Of a DNA stretch of 64,000 nucleotides, positions 1-12,030 are shown in pieces (position 1 is the first letter of the stretch; the number at the start of each line of letters is the position of its first letter). The DNA lies in assembly GCA_951640195.1 (NCBI GenBank), contig OX621171.1, positions 744,001-808,000 of the forward strand. The letters are read 5' to 3'. The DNA is from Porpolomopsis calyptriformis (lineage: Eukaryota > Basidiomycota > Agaricomycetes > Agaricales > Hygrophoraceae). Below the pieces are notes generated by a model. It searched no databases. It was not told the origin of the DNA and was given only the letters and a program-made list of their open reading frames with translations. The position numbers and the translations under genes are program-made.

Positions 1-2566
1 TGTGTCCGCGATACCTAGTAGAGAAGTCAAAAATATTAGCTCTTGGCATATCCTGCGATTGCATAACACACACTCAAAATGGACACTCAGATGCTAAAAA
101 ACACCAGGATGATATCAAGCATGTCTGATGATGGATTTATCAGAATGGTAAAAGCCTTACAAGTGTGCATATTGACAAAGTATTGGGCTGATCCCAACAT
201 GGGTGAGTACTGATTGTGATCAGTTGTATTTGTAGTTTACTTATGGGTTTCATTCAGAGTGCATTTTCTATATGCCTCTCATCATTTGGTTTCAATTTTT
301 ACCAAATGTTCATCCCTGATCTCCTTCATGAGTTTGAACTAGGCATATGGAAAGGAACATTTACCCACCTTATGTGCATATTATATGCAAATGGTAGTGA
401 TCTGATTCAAACTCTGAATCAAAGGTAAGTTTTTATGCAATACTATTTCTCATTCTAATTGACCTTGCATTAGATACTGACAAGTTCCAACTTTTGGGTG
501 TGACACAATTCAAAAGTTCCACCGCAATCCATCCAGTATGAAAAAACTTGCAGCCAGGGACTTTGAAGATCTCCTTCAGGTGAGATGTTGTCCTGTGCTA
601 TTCTGTCTAGTAGCTCATTGCCATTCTAATAGTGTGCACTTCCTGTTTTCGAAAACCTTTTGCCAGAACTCCACAATACCATTGTCATGGATCTTCTCTT
701 TGAACTCACAACTTGGCATGGACTTGCAAAACTCTGGCTCTATATAGAGGCAACAATAAACAACTTTGATAACTCAACAACAAGGCTCAGAAAGCTACTC
801 CGCCAGTTTTCTTCTACCACATGTGAGGTGTATGATACCCAAGAACTCCCTTCTGAGGAAGCTGCACGCAGATGCTGGAAAGCTGCCCTCACAGAAAAAG
901 GTATAACCACCAAACAGAAAAGCAAGGAAACCCCTCATACAGATGAGCCATCAAGCAAGTTCAAATGATTCAACATAAGCACATACAGTACAAGACTCAT
1001 GCGGTAGGCAGATATGTCAAGGCGATCTGCTTGTATAGCACAACTGACAACTATATAACTCAAACAGTAACTACATCTCTCCCTATCTTTACCAGATATA
1101 ATACTTATTATTACTTAGGGAGAACTTGAGCACCAGCGTGTGAAACAGTTTTACCCCCAGGCACACAAAGGCCAAATTGCTTATAGCATTAGCAGACAGC
1201 AACACCGAGAACACATCCTGCACAGGATGAGACAGTTGGAGCAGAGCAATGGGACTACAACACACAAGAGGAAGCACAGACAAGCTGTACTATCAACAGT
1301 TGGGAACCCTGCAGTCTGTTTCGATGAACAGGAATCCCTCCCATATAGCACACCTGATGCTCATCACCACATATCAGCAGATGTTTAACACAAAGTCAAT
1401 CTGTCTGAATAGCTTGGTGAACATCAACACGATCTGGCCCTTCAGGTGTGTTGTTTCTCTAATGCGTGTGTGTGGATTTACCTATCTTATCAAGGACTTC
1501 CTACCACGCTTGAAAAACCACCTCCTTGGATGAATCTTTGAACTAGATTATGATGGTGATGAGACTGATTTCACATCCACAGAATGGAATGCAATTGTAT
1601 TTGTCAACAACTGTATCTACTGACACAAGGTTCTTTGAGTGAATCATACTACATATGATCTTTGACATGAACAAGACTCTTTAAATCCACATACCCATGC
1701 CAACATTATGCTTCTGTCTCAGGAAGACAGGGACTCAGCACATCCATACTGGTATGCGTGAGTCATTGGTGTCTTTCATGCAGTAGTGCAGTTCAAAGGC
1801 CTCCCATCTCACCCCAGCATCAAACCTGGAGTGTGGCAAATAGAATTTCTGTGGGTCAGATGGTTTGGCCAGGATCCAACTCACCGATCTGGATGGAAAG
1901 CAAAGCTTTTGCATTGAGTTAGTTTTATCAATAATGAGGACCCCACCTTGTTTGGATTTCTTGACCCAAAATATGTCATACGTGGTGTACATTTAATACT
2001 GGCTTTCACTTTTGACTATACAAATGACTTATTACTGCCATCTATCACTTGACTACCCTCACAAAATGATGAAGACTGGATGTATTATTATGTTGCTATG
2101 TACATAGTAACATCATTTTTAAATTATAGTTGCACTCACCTTTTGCATGCAGGTTTGTTGATCGCGATATGGTTATGCATTTCCATGGTGGCAGCATTGG
2201 CCACACAGCTGTATGAGAGGCACCAAACAAGTTCCTGAATGATTGCGATCGCTTAGACCTGATGCAGTACAAAAGCTAGGATACCAAGTTAGAATAAGAT
2301 ATGTTGGACAAGAATGTGGGGGATAGCAATGACAAGGAACTGGCAGGCATTAGTCAAGCTAATGTGGATACCAGTGAGGCTGTGAATGATGGTGTCAGTA
2401 AGGATGAAGAAGATTTTGGGTACATGGGCCTGGAGATCTAAGAGGTTGATGACAATTCAGATGAAGGCGAGGATGATAATAATGGGAGCAATGATGATGT
2501 ACTCAGTGCAGAGGATGGGGAGGGTGAAGAGGGCGAGGTTGGGCTGCCAGGCTTTGCGGAGATGTA
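1..2566 (+). pseudogene. Plavaka-type DNA transposase, copy A, 3' part
   Basis: The window opens inside the catalytic part of a Plavaka-type transposase, a cut-and-paste DNA transposon protein expanded in Agaricomycetes. The stretch from base 1 resembles the family's Cys-containing CPRC-like block. At 216-428 a segment reads PDLLHEFELGIWKGTFTHL, typical of the family core, followed at 538-968 by MKKLAARDFEDLLQ and LLFELTTWHGLAKLWL. The acidic C-terminal tail (about 2150-2566) contains FVDRDMVMHF and ends GFAEM-stop. Exons are separated by short introns with GTAAGT-like donors (for example near 424). Frameshifts and stops interrupt the frame, so I call it a pseudogene, though some breaks are introns I could not place. 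Copy B (6641-11254) has the same order of motifs and a matching end, GFAEL. Recognition is from memory of the family. Confidence 0.75.
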
Positions 2567-2615
2567 AGTTGACACTATTCCAGTGCCAAGCCTTTTACAA
2601 TAATATATGCCATAG

Positions 2616-2740
2616 CCAGCCTTGCAAATACCTTATATGTTGCCCCAAAGCCTGTTGGCCCCCCAAAAGGCATCTGGAAGCCTTTAAGCAACCACATATG
2701 TACATTTCATGGCCCCCAGCCTTGTAAATGCTTTACATGT
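2616..2740. repeat. Direct repeat 3' of Plavaka copy A (100-bp spacing)
   Basis: A 25-bp motif beginning CCAGCCTTG and ending ATGT occurs at 2616-2640 and again, diverged, at 2716-2740, exactly 100 bp apart. A weaker relative starts near 2587. The position just after the transposase stop suggests subterminal repeats of the element. That role is inference. Confidence 0.45.
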
Positions 2741-4877
2741 GGTGATGGAAGTCTGTGATATATCCTAAAAGGTACCTGTAAGTCTCTTACCAACCTTGTA
2801 TGTGCCATTCAATTTTGCCAGTTATGGTTTACCTTGCTTGGAAGATGAGTAGTCTGTCATCCAGATAGGATGATCCCTACCAGACTGCTTTACTATTGGA
2901 TAATTGTCTGCTAGACTAGTGAGACTAAGCATGAGCTATATCAGATTCGCTTAGGCTCGGCCAACTTGCAGGAAGGATACGAGTATGAAAATATAATTAT
3001 ATTCACATTACATAGCCTTTTTCCACTAACTGGTTATGCATGACTTTGGCACTTTTGCTGATGAAGGTGAGTTATTCTGCAAGGAGGGGGCTGCAGCCTT
3101 GTTACTTCCTTATTACTTCCTGTTACACTTGTTACACTTTGTTACTGCTTGTATATTCCAATAGTTTCTGAAAGCTCCCCAAATTTGGAAGGCCCCAAAA
3201 TATTGTTTTATGTTTATTTAATGTCTATTAATTTGGCTACAGTCTGCAACCTTGAGGATGGAATATAATTTGTACTCTGACTGTCAAAATCTTTCAATGT
3301 ATCTAGGCCAATAAATGTCTGCAGAATAGCATCCAATGTCTGCATTTCTCCATGCTTGGAGACAAAGATTTTCAAGTTCAAGTATGGCTATTGTTGCCCA
3401 AACTATGAGCTGCAGTGGCAAGGTATCTTCGAGGGATAGGACATCCATCATGTCTCATCTTTGACAGTCTGGTAGAGGCCAATACTCAGGATCAAGACAA
3501 TCAAAACATCACATATTGTGCACAATGGTTTGTGAAGGTTTTGAGTGGTGTAAACTTTCTGCCCCCAGATAATAGATAATTTTTCATCAGTTGACACCTT
3601 TACAGACATGAAGTGATGCTAATTCTGCTATTCTCAGATCCATGTTTAGTACAACATCACTGATGAAGCACTATGCTATGGATCCTACAACATCAGCAAA
3701 AGGGTGAGGGGCTTATATTGGTATATAAACCTAAAAAGACAAACAAGCACATATAAGTCTCACAAGGCTGGCAGATACTATACATTGTTCAGCTTTTTTA
3801 AAAGGCATAAAAGTATGGTAGACATTGTATTTAGTTTTATAGTCCGCAAACTCTGGTAGACCTTTTATCCAACTTTAGCCCTGACAATTAGTAAAGTCTT
3901 ATAAAAGGTGATACATCTCCCAACACAATTTCTTGACTTTTATGGACTCTTAACCAGATACAAGGGATGCCAGAGCATAAATTCCCTACCAGATGTGATA
4001 TCAGAATCTTTGGCTTGCTTGTGCTGGTAATTCACAACAAATTATTGTTCAAATGATAATTTATTTGCAATGTAACATGATGCAGCAGTGGTAACAAAAA
4101 AAGACAACAGAACATGCGAGTGATGTGAGATAAGAATACAGTGAAAATGAGTGATATGAGATGAGGATACACTGAGCCCAGGATGAGAAGCCAGCAGGAT
4201 GGGAATACAGTGAGATGAGAAAGCAGTGAGATGAGAAGCAGGACAAGAAGGCTAGATGAGAAGGCAGCAAAGGTGAACATATCTGGGATGAAAACACATA
4301 AGTCTGGAGAAACAAAGTGTTAGAGAGCAGAAACATCATGGAGTTAGTCTATCAAATGAGGATGCCATGTTAATGGCATGGTATGCAGGTTGCATGGGTT
4401 AATTTCTTTGAGCACCACAGACATTAATCCCTCCGAAAATCACTAAAGCAATGGAGAGGGAACTTACCTCTTCCTCTGACTCTTTGCCTGGGATGCCAAT
4501 GTGGTCTTGTAGGCACCACCTTTCTTTCATTCCCCCCAGGTTTTAGCAACAGTTGAACCATCAACCTGTTTATGTCCACCAAGGGAGTGGGACTACTCAA
4601 CCTGGATGAGCAGTCACTATCATTGGGGGGCAGGGGGGGTGAGACATATTGATGGATAGCGTTTCTTTGTATACCCCTAACTTATTTGTTGCCCAGGCTT
4701 TCATCTTGGTCCTTCCATTCCCTGAGCACCACGATGACCATCTTACTCTTGATTATGGTTGCGTGCATTCTCTTGATTGGAATCTTGAGGGTGTTGATTA
4801 GCTAGTGTGTCATCCTCCTGATACAACTGTTCTATGTCATCCTCAGGCTCACCCTCCATCCCTTTCCCTTCAGTGTA
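2741..4877. other. Gene-poor interval with a GA-rich repeat tract
   Basis: I recognise no protein here. The stretch lies between the 3' ends of the convergent Plavaka copy A and the DUF6698-type gene. It holds an imperfect inverted copy of the CCAGCCTTG motif near 3751-3773. A purine-rich degenerate repeat lies at about 4105-4280, where GATGAGA-like and CAGTGAGATGAGA-like units recur. The long open frames reading minus through that tract are low-complexity Leu/Ser strings and are not believable genes. Confidence 0.4.
4105..4280. repeat. Purine-rich degenerate minisatellite
   Basis: Units such as GATGAGAAG and CAGTGAGATGAGA recur irregularly over about 170 bp, giving a strongly GA-biased plus strand. 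A similar purine-rich tract lies at about 61405-61560, also downstream of a DUF6698-type gene. Confidence 0.5.
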
Positions 4878-6407
4878 TCAATGGTGGGCTATGCACTGCA
4901 TTACTTCAAGATCATCACATTCTGGGTCAGATTCTAAGGTCTGGCAATTGTCTCCACTATAACCATTGCCAAAGGCAGGCACAGCTCTATAGACATGTCA
5001 GTAGGTACAAAACTGGTTGGATTGACTTACTGATTCCACCATCTGAGCATTTCCTTGACCCAATGACCACCAAGCCCCCTATCCAGATCAAAAGCTTTCA
5101 AGATGGTGTTGTAGAATATTTCTAAGTCAAATTTGCCATCTAATTTGTTCCAGGTTTCAACCAAGCTGAGTATAAACTGAGTCTAATAACAGGATCACTA
5201 GTAGTAGCCACACAGCAAGACTATCAGTGTATGAATGCGCTATTACACAAGTATATGCAATAGTGCATGGAGTCAGCGCTATTAGCCGATGGATCTTTGC
5301 CTTGTATCCCTTGGTAGATTTGGTAGCCCTACTAGTTGCTGCAGTGCTAGGCCCCATAAATATGTGTCAATAAACCTTTCCAGTGAGAAATTTCATTAGT
5401 GGAATATTATCTGAAGCTAGAATCAAGTAGTACATACATGGACAAGAACATGGCCATGAAAAAGGCCAACTTCTCATTTATCCAGATCATATGTGATAGT
5501 ATCATTGTAAAGAAAGTGAGGGAACTCCTTAGAACCTATGAAAATCATAGTATCATTGATTGCTGCCATAAATCCCCTGTAAAATTTGAGTGTATCAATC
5601 CAATAACCTATCTTTGAGATGTACTTACTCTGGATCAATATCAAACTCATGAAGGCGATGTTGTGGATATAGCAGACATGCTGTCTGCTTGTGATTGAAC
5701 CCATGTTGCACTTTTGGGCCATAAGGGGCAAGCACTAGCTCAAAAGCAGCAGTGTCAAAGTCTCCTGCAAGGATGTACCGGATTCTGTGAGTCTGGAGTA
5801 AGTAGATATCTCCGCTCCAAGTATTACTTGCAGCCTAGGACATCTGCATGGACATTAGCATGGATATGAAAAGTTCAGCAAATACATAACTTACCATGTC
5901 CACAAAATGATCCATCATATCCAGATCCTTCTCAAAGGTGAAAGCAATATTGAAGAAGTTGGGAATAAGGCTTAAAAAATACTAGTAGAGTCGGACATGA
6001 TGTTCTTGGGTGGTCCGCATCTGTACAGTCTTGTTTGGCTGGGGCCTGTCATAGCTGCATACAAATTATAAGTAATGGATATAAAATAACAACCTTACTG
6101 TGGTTCAACCCCTTCCTCCTCCCAGGCCTTTGTCACATACTCATCCTCCATACCATCAAGCAAGACAAGCCTCAGGTCCACAAACAGGTGAATCCCAAGT
6201 GGAAACCATCAGGCTGTTTTCAGATATGGTGCTATCGGATTCGAGTGACTGTGAAGAAATTTGCAAGTGTAAAAAACTAGGTGTGGGAGCTACATACTCA
6301 GGTTTTTTGCATTTGCCATTGGGCCAGGATTCTCCAAGGATGTGAGTTAGAGCAGCAGAGTGGGCATATTCACATGGTTCCAGAGGGGGAGGTGAGTGTG
6401 AAGACAT
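4878..6407 (-). pseudogene. DUF6698-type fungal protein, copy 1
   Basis: Read on the minus strand, the segment matches my memory of the Agaricomycete family of unknown function DUF6698. In order it shows an acidic N-terminal region (6407-6156); a helical part; YGPKVQHGFNHKQTACLLYP (about 5740-5680); the core EFPHFLYNDTITYD (about 5500-5470); GPSTAATSRATKSTKGYKAK (5354-5300); and the C-terminal block FDLEIFYNTILKAF ending in a WWN motif near 5035. The bases after WWN form a GTAAGTC intron donor, the same junction as in copy 2 (61721-63499), and an acidic last exon would end at 4878. Stops interrupt the frame in several places. Function is unknown. The gene is divergent from Plavaka copy B with about 230 bp between them, the same arrangement as at the right end of the window. 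Confidence 0.65.
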
Positions 6408-6640
6408 GATGGGAGGGAATGGGGGTGAAAATTTTGGGGAAGAGGTTTTTATATGAAGTCCAAATTCAGATCAATGATGTAATTGTGCATATGATTGTAT
6501 TACATTATTTGTACATGCATACATTTACTTCTCAGTGTTTAATGTGAGTCTCTCATTGCTCTACATACCATCTCATCTCACATTCCTTCCTGTAGCATAT
6601 ATCAATATAATCTCATGCCAAGCATAGTATGACCTACCTC
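6408..6640. promoter_or_regulatory. Intergenic region between divergent DUF6698 and Plavaka genes
   Basis: This A+T-rich gap separates two genes that start in opposite directions. It contains TTTTTATATG near 6447 and CATACATTTACTTCT near 6518-6532. The second motif occurs identically in the corresponding gap at the right end (about 63532-63546), after a TTTATATAA stretch. A shared bidirectional promoter is inference. Confidence 0.4.
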
Positions 6641-9600
6641 TGCCCTGGTTGTAGGACACCCTTTAAGTCTGCAAAGGCAACCGCAACTCACTAGCGATTT
6701 TGCAAACAATACAAATCAGTTCCCACCATAGTCCTGCAAAAGAGGCAGAGTGATCTTGATAATATACAAGCCCAAAAATTACAGTGGTATGCTGAGAATG
6801 AGCCTCACTATCAGGATGATCTTGGAGGACTTAGTGAGGCTGAGATTACAATGATTGCAGTGTGTTCACTTCATTGAAAGATCCTCTAATAATACTGAAA
6901 GCAATTCAGCCTAACATACCTCTGGAATATAGACCATCAGGTCTTCTAATCCATCGACATTGGCTACCTAAATGGTATCAGGATGACTTACCGCCAGTCG
7001 CCCTACCACCAGTCCCTACCATTGACCTAATCGCAGCTGCCCATCCTGCCTCTTCCCCCACTACCCAAAAGTTGGTTGAAACACTACCTGATGACTATAG
7101 CATATACCATATTTATTTTGGCTCCCTCCCTACTTACACCCCTGATGAAATAGCCACCCTAGAGGATCTCTGTGATGCTCTAGAGCTTGTGGAACATAAA
7201 CCCTCATCTGGATCCCATCCTTGGTGGTCTGGGGTTGCATCTTCCTTCTTTGCCCCATTCGCAAATCCTACAATATTCCAACTGATGAACTGGGTTTATA
7301 CTAGTTCAAAATTGAAGTCTCTTGGTAAGGTTGACTGCCTGGTCAACGAGGTTATCCTCACTGAAGATTTCAATAAGAATCACCTTGCAGATTTTTCTGC
7401 ATCTTGTGAGGTGGCTTGCTTAGATGTACACTGCAATAAGACCTCACCGGTTTTCTCTGCTGATGATAGATGGATCAAGCAATCTGTACCTATCAGTTTA
7501 CCTGCAGAAAAGGTTAAACATTGGTCAGAGGATGAGGCTCCCATCTTTCAAGTTGAAGGACTCTATTACCACAGGATCACTGAAGTTGTCAAGACCGCAT
7601 TTCAGGAACTGGCAGCAGTCAAGTTTCACATATCCCCATTTCAAGAATATTAGAAACTATTAGAAAACACACCCGCGGTGATACGACCCCTCCATCCCCT
7701 GAGCACCGTATATTCAACTATACGAATACTAGATGCCTATCAAGTCCTTCGAACACAAACCCGAACCCTCCGAATGCTCTCAATAGCTCCCGAACATCCC
7801 GAATGAGTTTGAGATTCATCGAACGCTCCGAACGCAATTGAAGCTTTCTGAACGTGAATGAAAGTTTGTATATCAAAGGGAAGACACTATTCAAAGGCAT
7901 CTGTTCTCTTCTATTTCTCCCTTTTCATTCGATTCCTTCATTCCCATTCACTACTTTCCCCTTAGATCATTAGAGAGGCTCCCCTTTTATCATATACACT
8001 CAAAGGGATCCTTGTACTAGAAGATATATATACTGTATGTTGTAGCTAGTGATCCAACAAGTTAGATATTTGCTTCTCTCTCGCTCTCAAGTCTAGATCC
8101 TCTCTAGATCTTCTAAGACTTCTTCATTCGATCTTCCAATTCTTCCAATTCTTCCAATTCCCTGATCGATCACGAACGATCGAAGACTCTCTTTCCATGA
8201 TTATCAATCATAGGCTGTGTCGAGACTCTTTATAGTCATCCTCGCACCTTGTTCCGTGTTCGGTTCTCATACACGAAGCAGACATATTAGCGGAACAGAT
8301 TTATTCCAAAATATTTTCATTGGATGCAATGATTGAGGAACACAAATGAATCCGTGTGCAACCTCAAGACTGTAATCTCGAGACCATCATTGCTGCCATC
8401 ATGCTATGGTCCGATTCCACACATCTCGCCTCTTTTGGCAATGCTTCTCTCTAGCCCATTTATTTCTTTCTTGGTAACCTCTCAAAATATGTTCGCAGCA
8501 TGCCAACATCATTTTCAGCCCACCATATCGCATATATTCCAAAGGTGTGTTCATGCAAATACAGCTGGAGCATACTAACATCTACTCAAAGCTTAGCAAC
8601 ACCATTCAAGACTTCTACAAACAAGTGTTTGGGATACCAGCAACAGCAGCTGTACTTACCCATTGGAAGCGGGAATTGATGCATGCCATTTGGCTTATCC
8701 TCCTGGACAACAACTTGATGCAAGCTTATATGTATGGCATTATACTTGAGTTTCTAGATGGGATCTGGCACTGCATTTTGTTTCGGTTCCTTACACACTC
8801 AGTGGATTACCCAGAAAAGTATGTCTTTCTTCTCATACCTATATATTTTGCTAACATATTTATTGTCAGAGTCCTACTCGCTTGCATCCAGTACCTTGCT
8901 AATTTCCCATGTCCACACTGTCTTGTTCCAAAGGCTGAGATCTTCAGGCTTGGGGGCAAATTGGATCAACATCGGTGGAATATACTCATTCAGAAAGACA
9001 ACGTCACCTGAAGAAGTAATATTGACCAAGTCTGGAGGTGGGTGTATGAGAGTGGTAAGAGCCTCAAGAGCTTGTGGATAGAGGTGCTCCTTGGCCTGCA
9101 GTCTTTGGTTCCAACATGAGTGAGTACATCTGTCATCTTGAATATACCACTCACATTAGTTGTAGAATGCCTTTTCCATCCGACTCTCTCCATATGATTT
9201 TGACTTCCACACAATGTTCATTCCAGACTTATTACATGAGTTCAAACTTGGCATGTGGAAGGCTACCTTTACGCACTTGATCCAGATTCTGTATGTGTAT
9301 GGTGGAGATGCAATCCAGACTCTGAATAAGAGGTAAGTAATTAATATGCATTCTCAGATTTTATACTGATTAAATTCTCTCAATTAGGTTTCACCTGGTT
9401 CCTACATTCGGGAGAAGTACCATCCAAAGATTCAGTAGTAATGCCTCCAGAATGAAGAAACTAGCAGGGAGGGACTTTTAAGACTTGCTCCAGGTCTGTT
9501 TTTCTGTTTTATTTTACATCCATGCTAATACAAATTGATGTACAGTGCGCAGTACCCATATTCGACCATCTTTTACTGTCGCCCTACAATGAGCTCATAG

Positions 9601-11254
9601 TGACACTTCTTTTTGAGCTTGCTACATGGCATGGACTTGCCAAACTACGACTCCACACAGATATGATACTTGGATTCCTTGAGACATCAACAACACAACT
9701 TGGCAAGAACTTACAACAATTTACAAAAGAAACTTCTGAATCTTTCCACACCACCAAGCTCCCGCAGGAAGAGACAGCACGACAATGATGAATAGCAGTC
9801 AATCCCAAAGGAAAAAGCAAGGCAGATGTGGGAAGTGAGTGGGAAAAGAAAATACTCAACCTGTCAACCTACAAGCTACATGCCCTCAGAGACTATGCAA
9901 ATACAATCCAGCGATATGGAACAACAGATAATTATACGACACAAACTGTATGTATTAATAAGTCAATGCATCTTTAGTTCTGATCATTTTTCAGGGTGAG
10001 CTGGAGCATTGCTGTGTCAAACAGTTTTATCCAACAACCAATAAGATCAAATATGCTGGTGGTATTGCACAATAACAATGGTGGGAATGACTACTCCATC
10101 GGATGAACCAACATGTGCAAGGTCTCAGGGTATCATGCTTGCGATCCAATGAGGAGAACCTCCCTTTTACCCCTCCCAATGTTCACCACCATATGTCAGT
10201 GTCTATGAAACAGCACTATGACATTTACAAGTGGATTGGTGATCATTCCAATGATCCTGCATATACAGTATATTGTCTCTTTTCATTCACCCTGGAGATA
10301 TCTTATTCTGACCACTAAAAAAACAGAATTTTATAGTTAACCTCAAGAATCATCTCCTCACATGTTTGCTGGAGATTTCTAATAATGGGAATGAAGTTGA
10401 GTTCACTCCTGCTCAACAACAGACCCTTCATTTTGTCAACAACCAGATCTACCATCACGCATCAACTATACTACATACAACCGCCGATGAGATCAAGACT
10501 CCATCAACCCTTCAAGTCATGCTGACATCATACTCTTGTCCCATGAAGATGACCTAGTCAACCCTCACCCATATTGGTATGCACAAGTCATCAGTATATT
10601 TCATGTATTTGTCCAACATATTACTGATTCACCCACGAGCACTGCAATGAAACCCCACTGAATAGAGGTTCTGTGGGTGCAGTGGTTTGGGCGCAACCTA
10701 GATGCCCCCTCTGGCTAGGCTGCAAAATGACTCCATCAAGTAGGCTTTCTTGCAGCCTCTGATCCAGGCGCCATTGGTTTTGTAGACCCACAAGATGTAA
10801 TCCATGGTGTACACCTGATACTCTGCTTTGCAAGCAGGCAGGCTTCATGGTATCTGGGACCCTCAGACGTTCATCAAACTGGGGAAGGAGATGAAGATTG
10901 GGTGTATTATTATGTGAACTGGTAAGTATTAATGTTATTACACTACAATTTTGCTGATAATGCTGTAGTTTCATTGATAGGGATATGCTGATGCATTACT
11001 GAGGTCACAGGATTGGGTATAAGGCCACATAAGAGGCCACGCGATGCGTTTTTGATGATTGGGACCCTTTGGATGTGGAAAAGGTAGGCTCAGGAGATGT
11101 AGGTGCAGAGAATGAAGCCAATGTGGATTGCGAGGAACTTACTAGTGATGTTGCTGGAGAAGACCCAGATGTTGAGTCAGTGGTTAGTGTTAGCCAATCG
11201 GATGATGAATCATCCAGAGATTTGGATGAAATAGAAGGGTTTGCAGAATTGTAG
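6641..11254 (+). pseudogene. Plavaka-type DNA transposase, copy B, interrupted by a solo LTR
   Basis: The gene begins with a zinc-finger-like exon, CPGCRTPFKSAKATATH-x3-C (C-x2-C-x12-H-x3-C, with one stop in it). The N-terminal domain follows as an open stretch at 6862-7653, ending in VEGLYYHRITEVVKTAFQ and HISPFQEY. Coding resumes after a 611-bp solo LTR (7679-8289), continuing through segments resembling a conserved FGNASLWPIYFFLGN block and VDYPEKY, then LGGKLDQHRWN, a second VWKATFTHL-like block (9240-9335) and LLFELATWHGLAKLRLHTD (9600-9660). The acidic tail ends GFAEL-stop at 11252-11254. Introns, frameshifts and stops are mixed. The element should move DNA by cut and paste, but this copy is plainly dead. 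Copy A at the left edge is a second member in the same orientation. Confidence 0.75.
7679..8289 (+). mobile_element. Solo LTR of the E1 gypsy family
   Basis: This 611-bp repeat begins TGATACGACC and ends GACATATTA, where other copies end GACGTATCA. It is flanked by a perfect 4-bp target duplication GCGG (7675-7678 and 8290-8293). Five further copies lie in the window (16347, 33272 and 38439 on plus; 45328 and 53979 on minus). It carries the common GATATATATACTG stretch, a likely TATA box. It splits the coding frame of Plavaka copy B; removing it and one GCGG rejoins the frame. No internal sequence remains, so it arose by recombination between two LTRs. Confidence 0.93.
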
Positions 11255-11306
11255 GAACAGAATTTTGCTAAGTACATTGATCTTGCAATACATACTTATT
11301 GCTCTT

Positions 11307-11469
11307 AGTCTAGTGCCTTGCATGTAAGTACATGTAAAGTGATTGAAATTCTGGCACATATGGTACCAGTATCACCAGGATGGTCTCTAGTTTAAAATAG
11401 TAAACTCAGTCTAGTGCCTTGCATATAAGTACATGTAAAGTGATCAAAATTCTGGCACACATAGTGCCA
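11307..11469. repeat. Tandem direct repeat 3' of Plavaka copy B (101-bp period)
   Basis: A 62-bp block beginning AGTCTAGTGCCTTGCAT at 11307-11368 recurs at 11408-11469 with a few transitions. Both include GCCTTG and ACATGT, like the repeat after copy A (100-bp spacing). Subterminal repeats of the transposon are a reasonable but unproven reading. Confidence 0.65.
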
Positions 11470-11615
11470 GGTTGATCAGTCTGATATTCCACTTAAAAGG
11501 TAATATAATTGTACTACATTTCTGGTAGTCAGAATACATTGTGTGCCAAAACTGGTGCTTGGTTTGAATTCATAATATATTCCCTTTTAGCATTTACCAG
11601 GGCTAAAACTGCATA

Positions 11616-11894
11616 ATGGTTTTTTGCCCTTTTGCTGATAAATGTGTGTACCCTACTTTGATGCATAGGATGGACTCTGACAATCGCTTTCAGCATACTG
11701 AAGATCTCATCCTGCCAATGCCACATGCATGCACCTACACACTTGATGTGTGGATGAACAATGTATTGATATGGGCCCTTGACCAGCCCTTGCCTTTTGA
11801 TCCCAGCAGAGTAACTGGCATTGATTGTATGCTCCATTTTGTATTTGTGAAGATTGGGGAAGATGATTTTAATGCTCAGCTTGAGGTTGACTAG
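11616..11894 (+). CDS. Short open frame, unrecognised, possible terminal exon
   Basis: A 92-residue frame with a natural-looking composition reads MVFCPFADKCVYP, then FQHTEDLILPMPHACTY, DVWMNNVLIWALDQPLPF and LHFVFVKIGEDDFNAQ. It contains no low-complexity runs and looks like real protein, perhaps one exon of a larger gene. I do not recognise it. It lies between Plavaka copy B and the minus-strand orphan gene, in the orientation of the former. The opposite frame (11529-11837, minus) is the weaker candidate. Confidence 0.35.
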   Translation: MVFCPFADKCVYPTLMHRMDSDNRFQHTEDLILPMPHACTYTLDVWMNNVLIWALDQPLPFDPSRVTGIDCMLHFVFVKIGEDDFNAQLEVD

Positions 11895-12030
11895 TGCCCC
11901 ACTCTCTCATCACTTCACTCCTTTAAAATCCAGTCCTTACTGTACCATTGCACCTGCTGAAAAATAATATACATTCGCATTGCATATGTACCTACATATG
12001 TGCCATATTAGAACTGCAGGTCTCAGCTGC

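Noticed and set aside
2386..2727. Met-rich plus-strand frame of 113 codons
   Set aside because: Alternate frame over the acidic tail of Plavaka copy A, where Asp/Glu codons read as Met and Arg.
4032..4339. Two overlapping Leu/Ser-rich minus-strand frames
   Set aside because: They arise from the purine-rich minisatellite read on the other strand.
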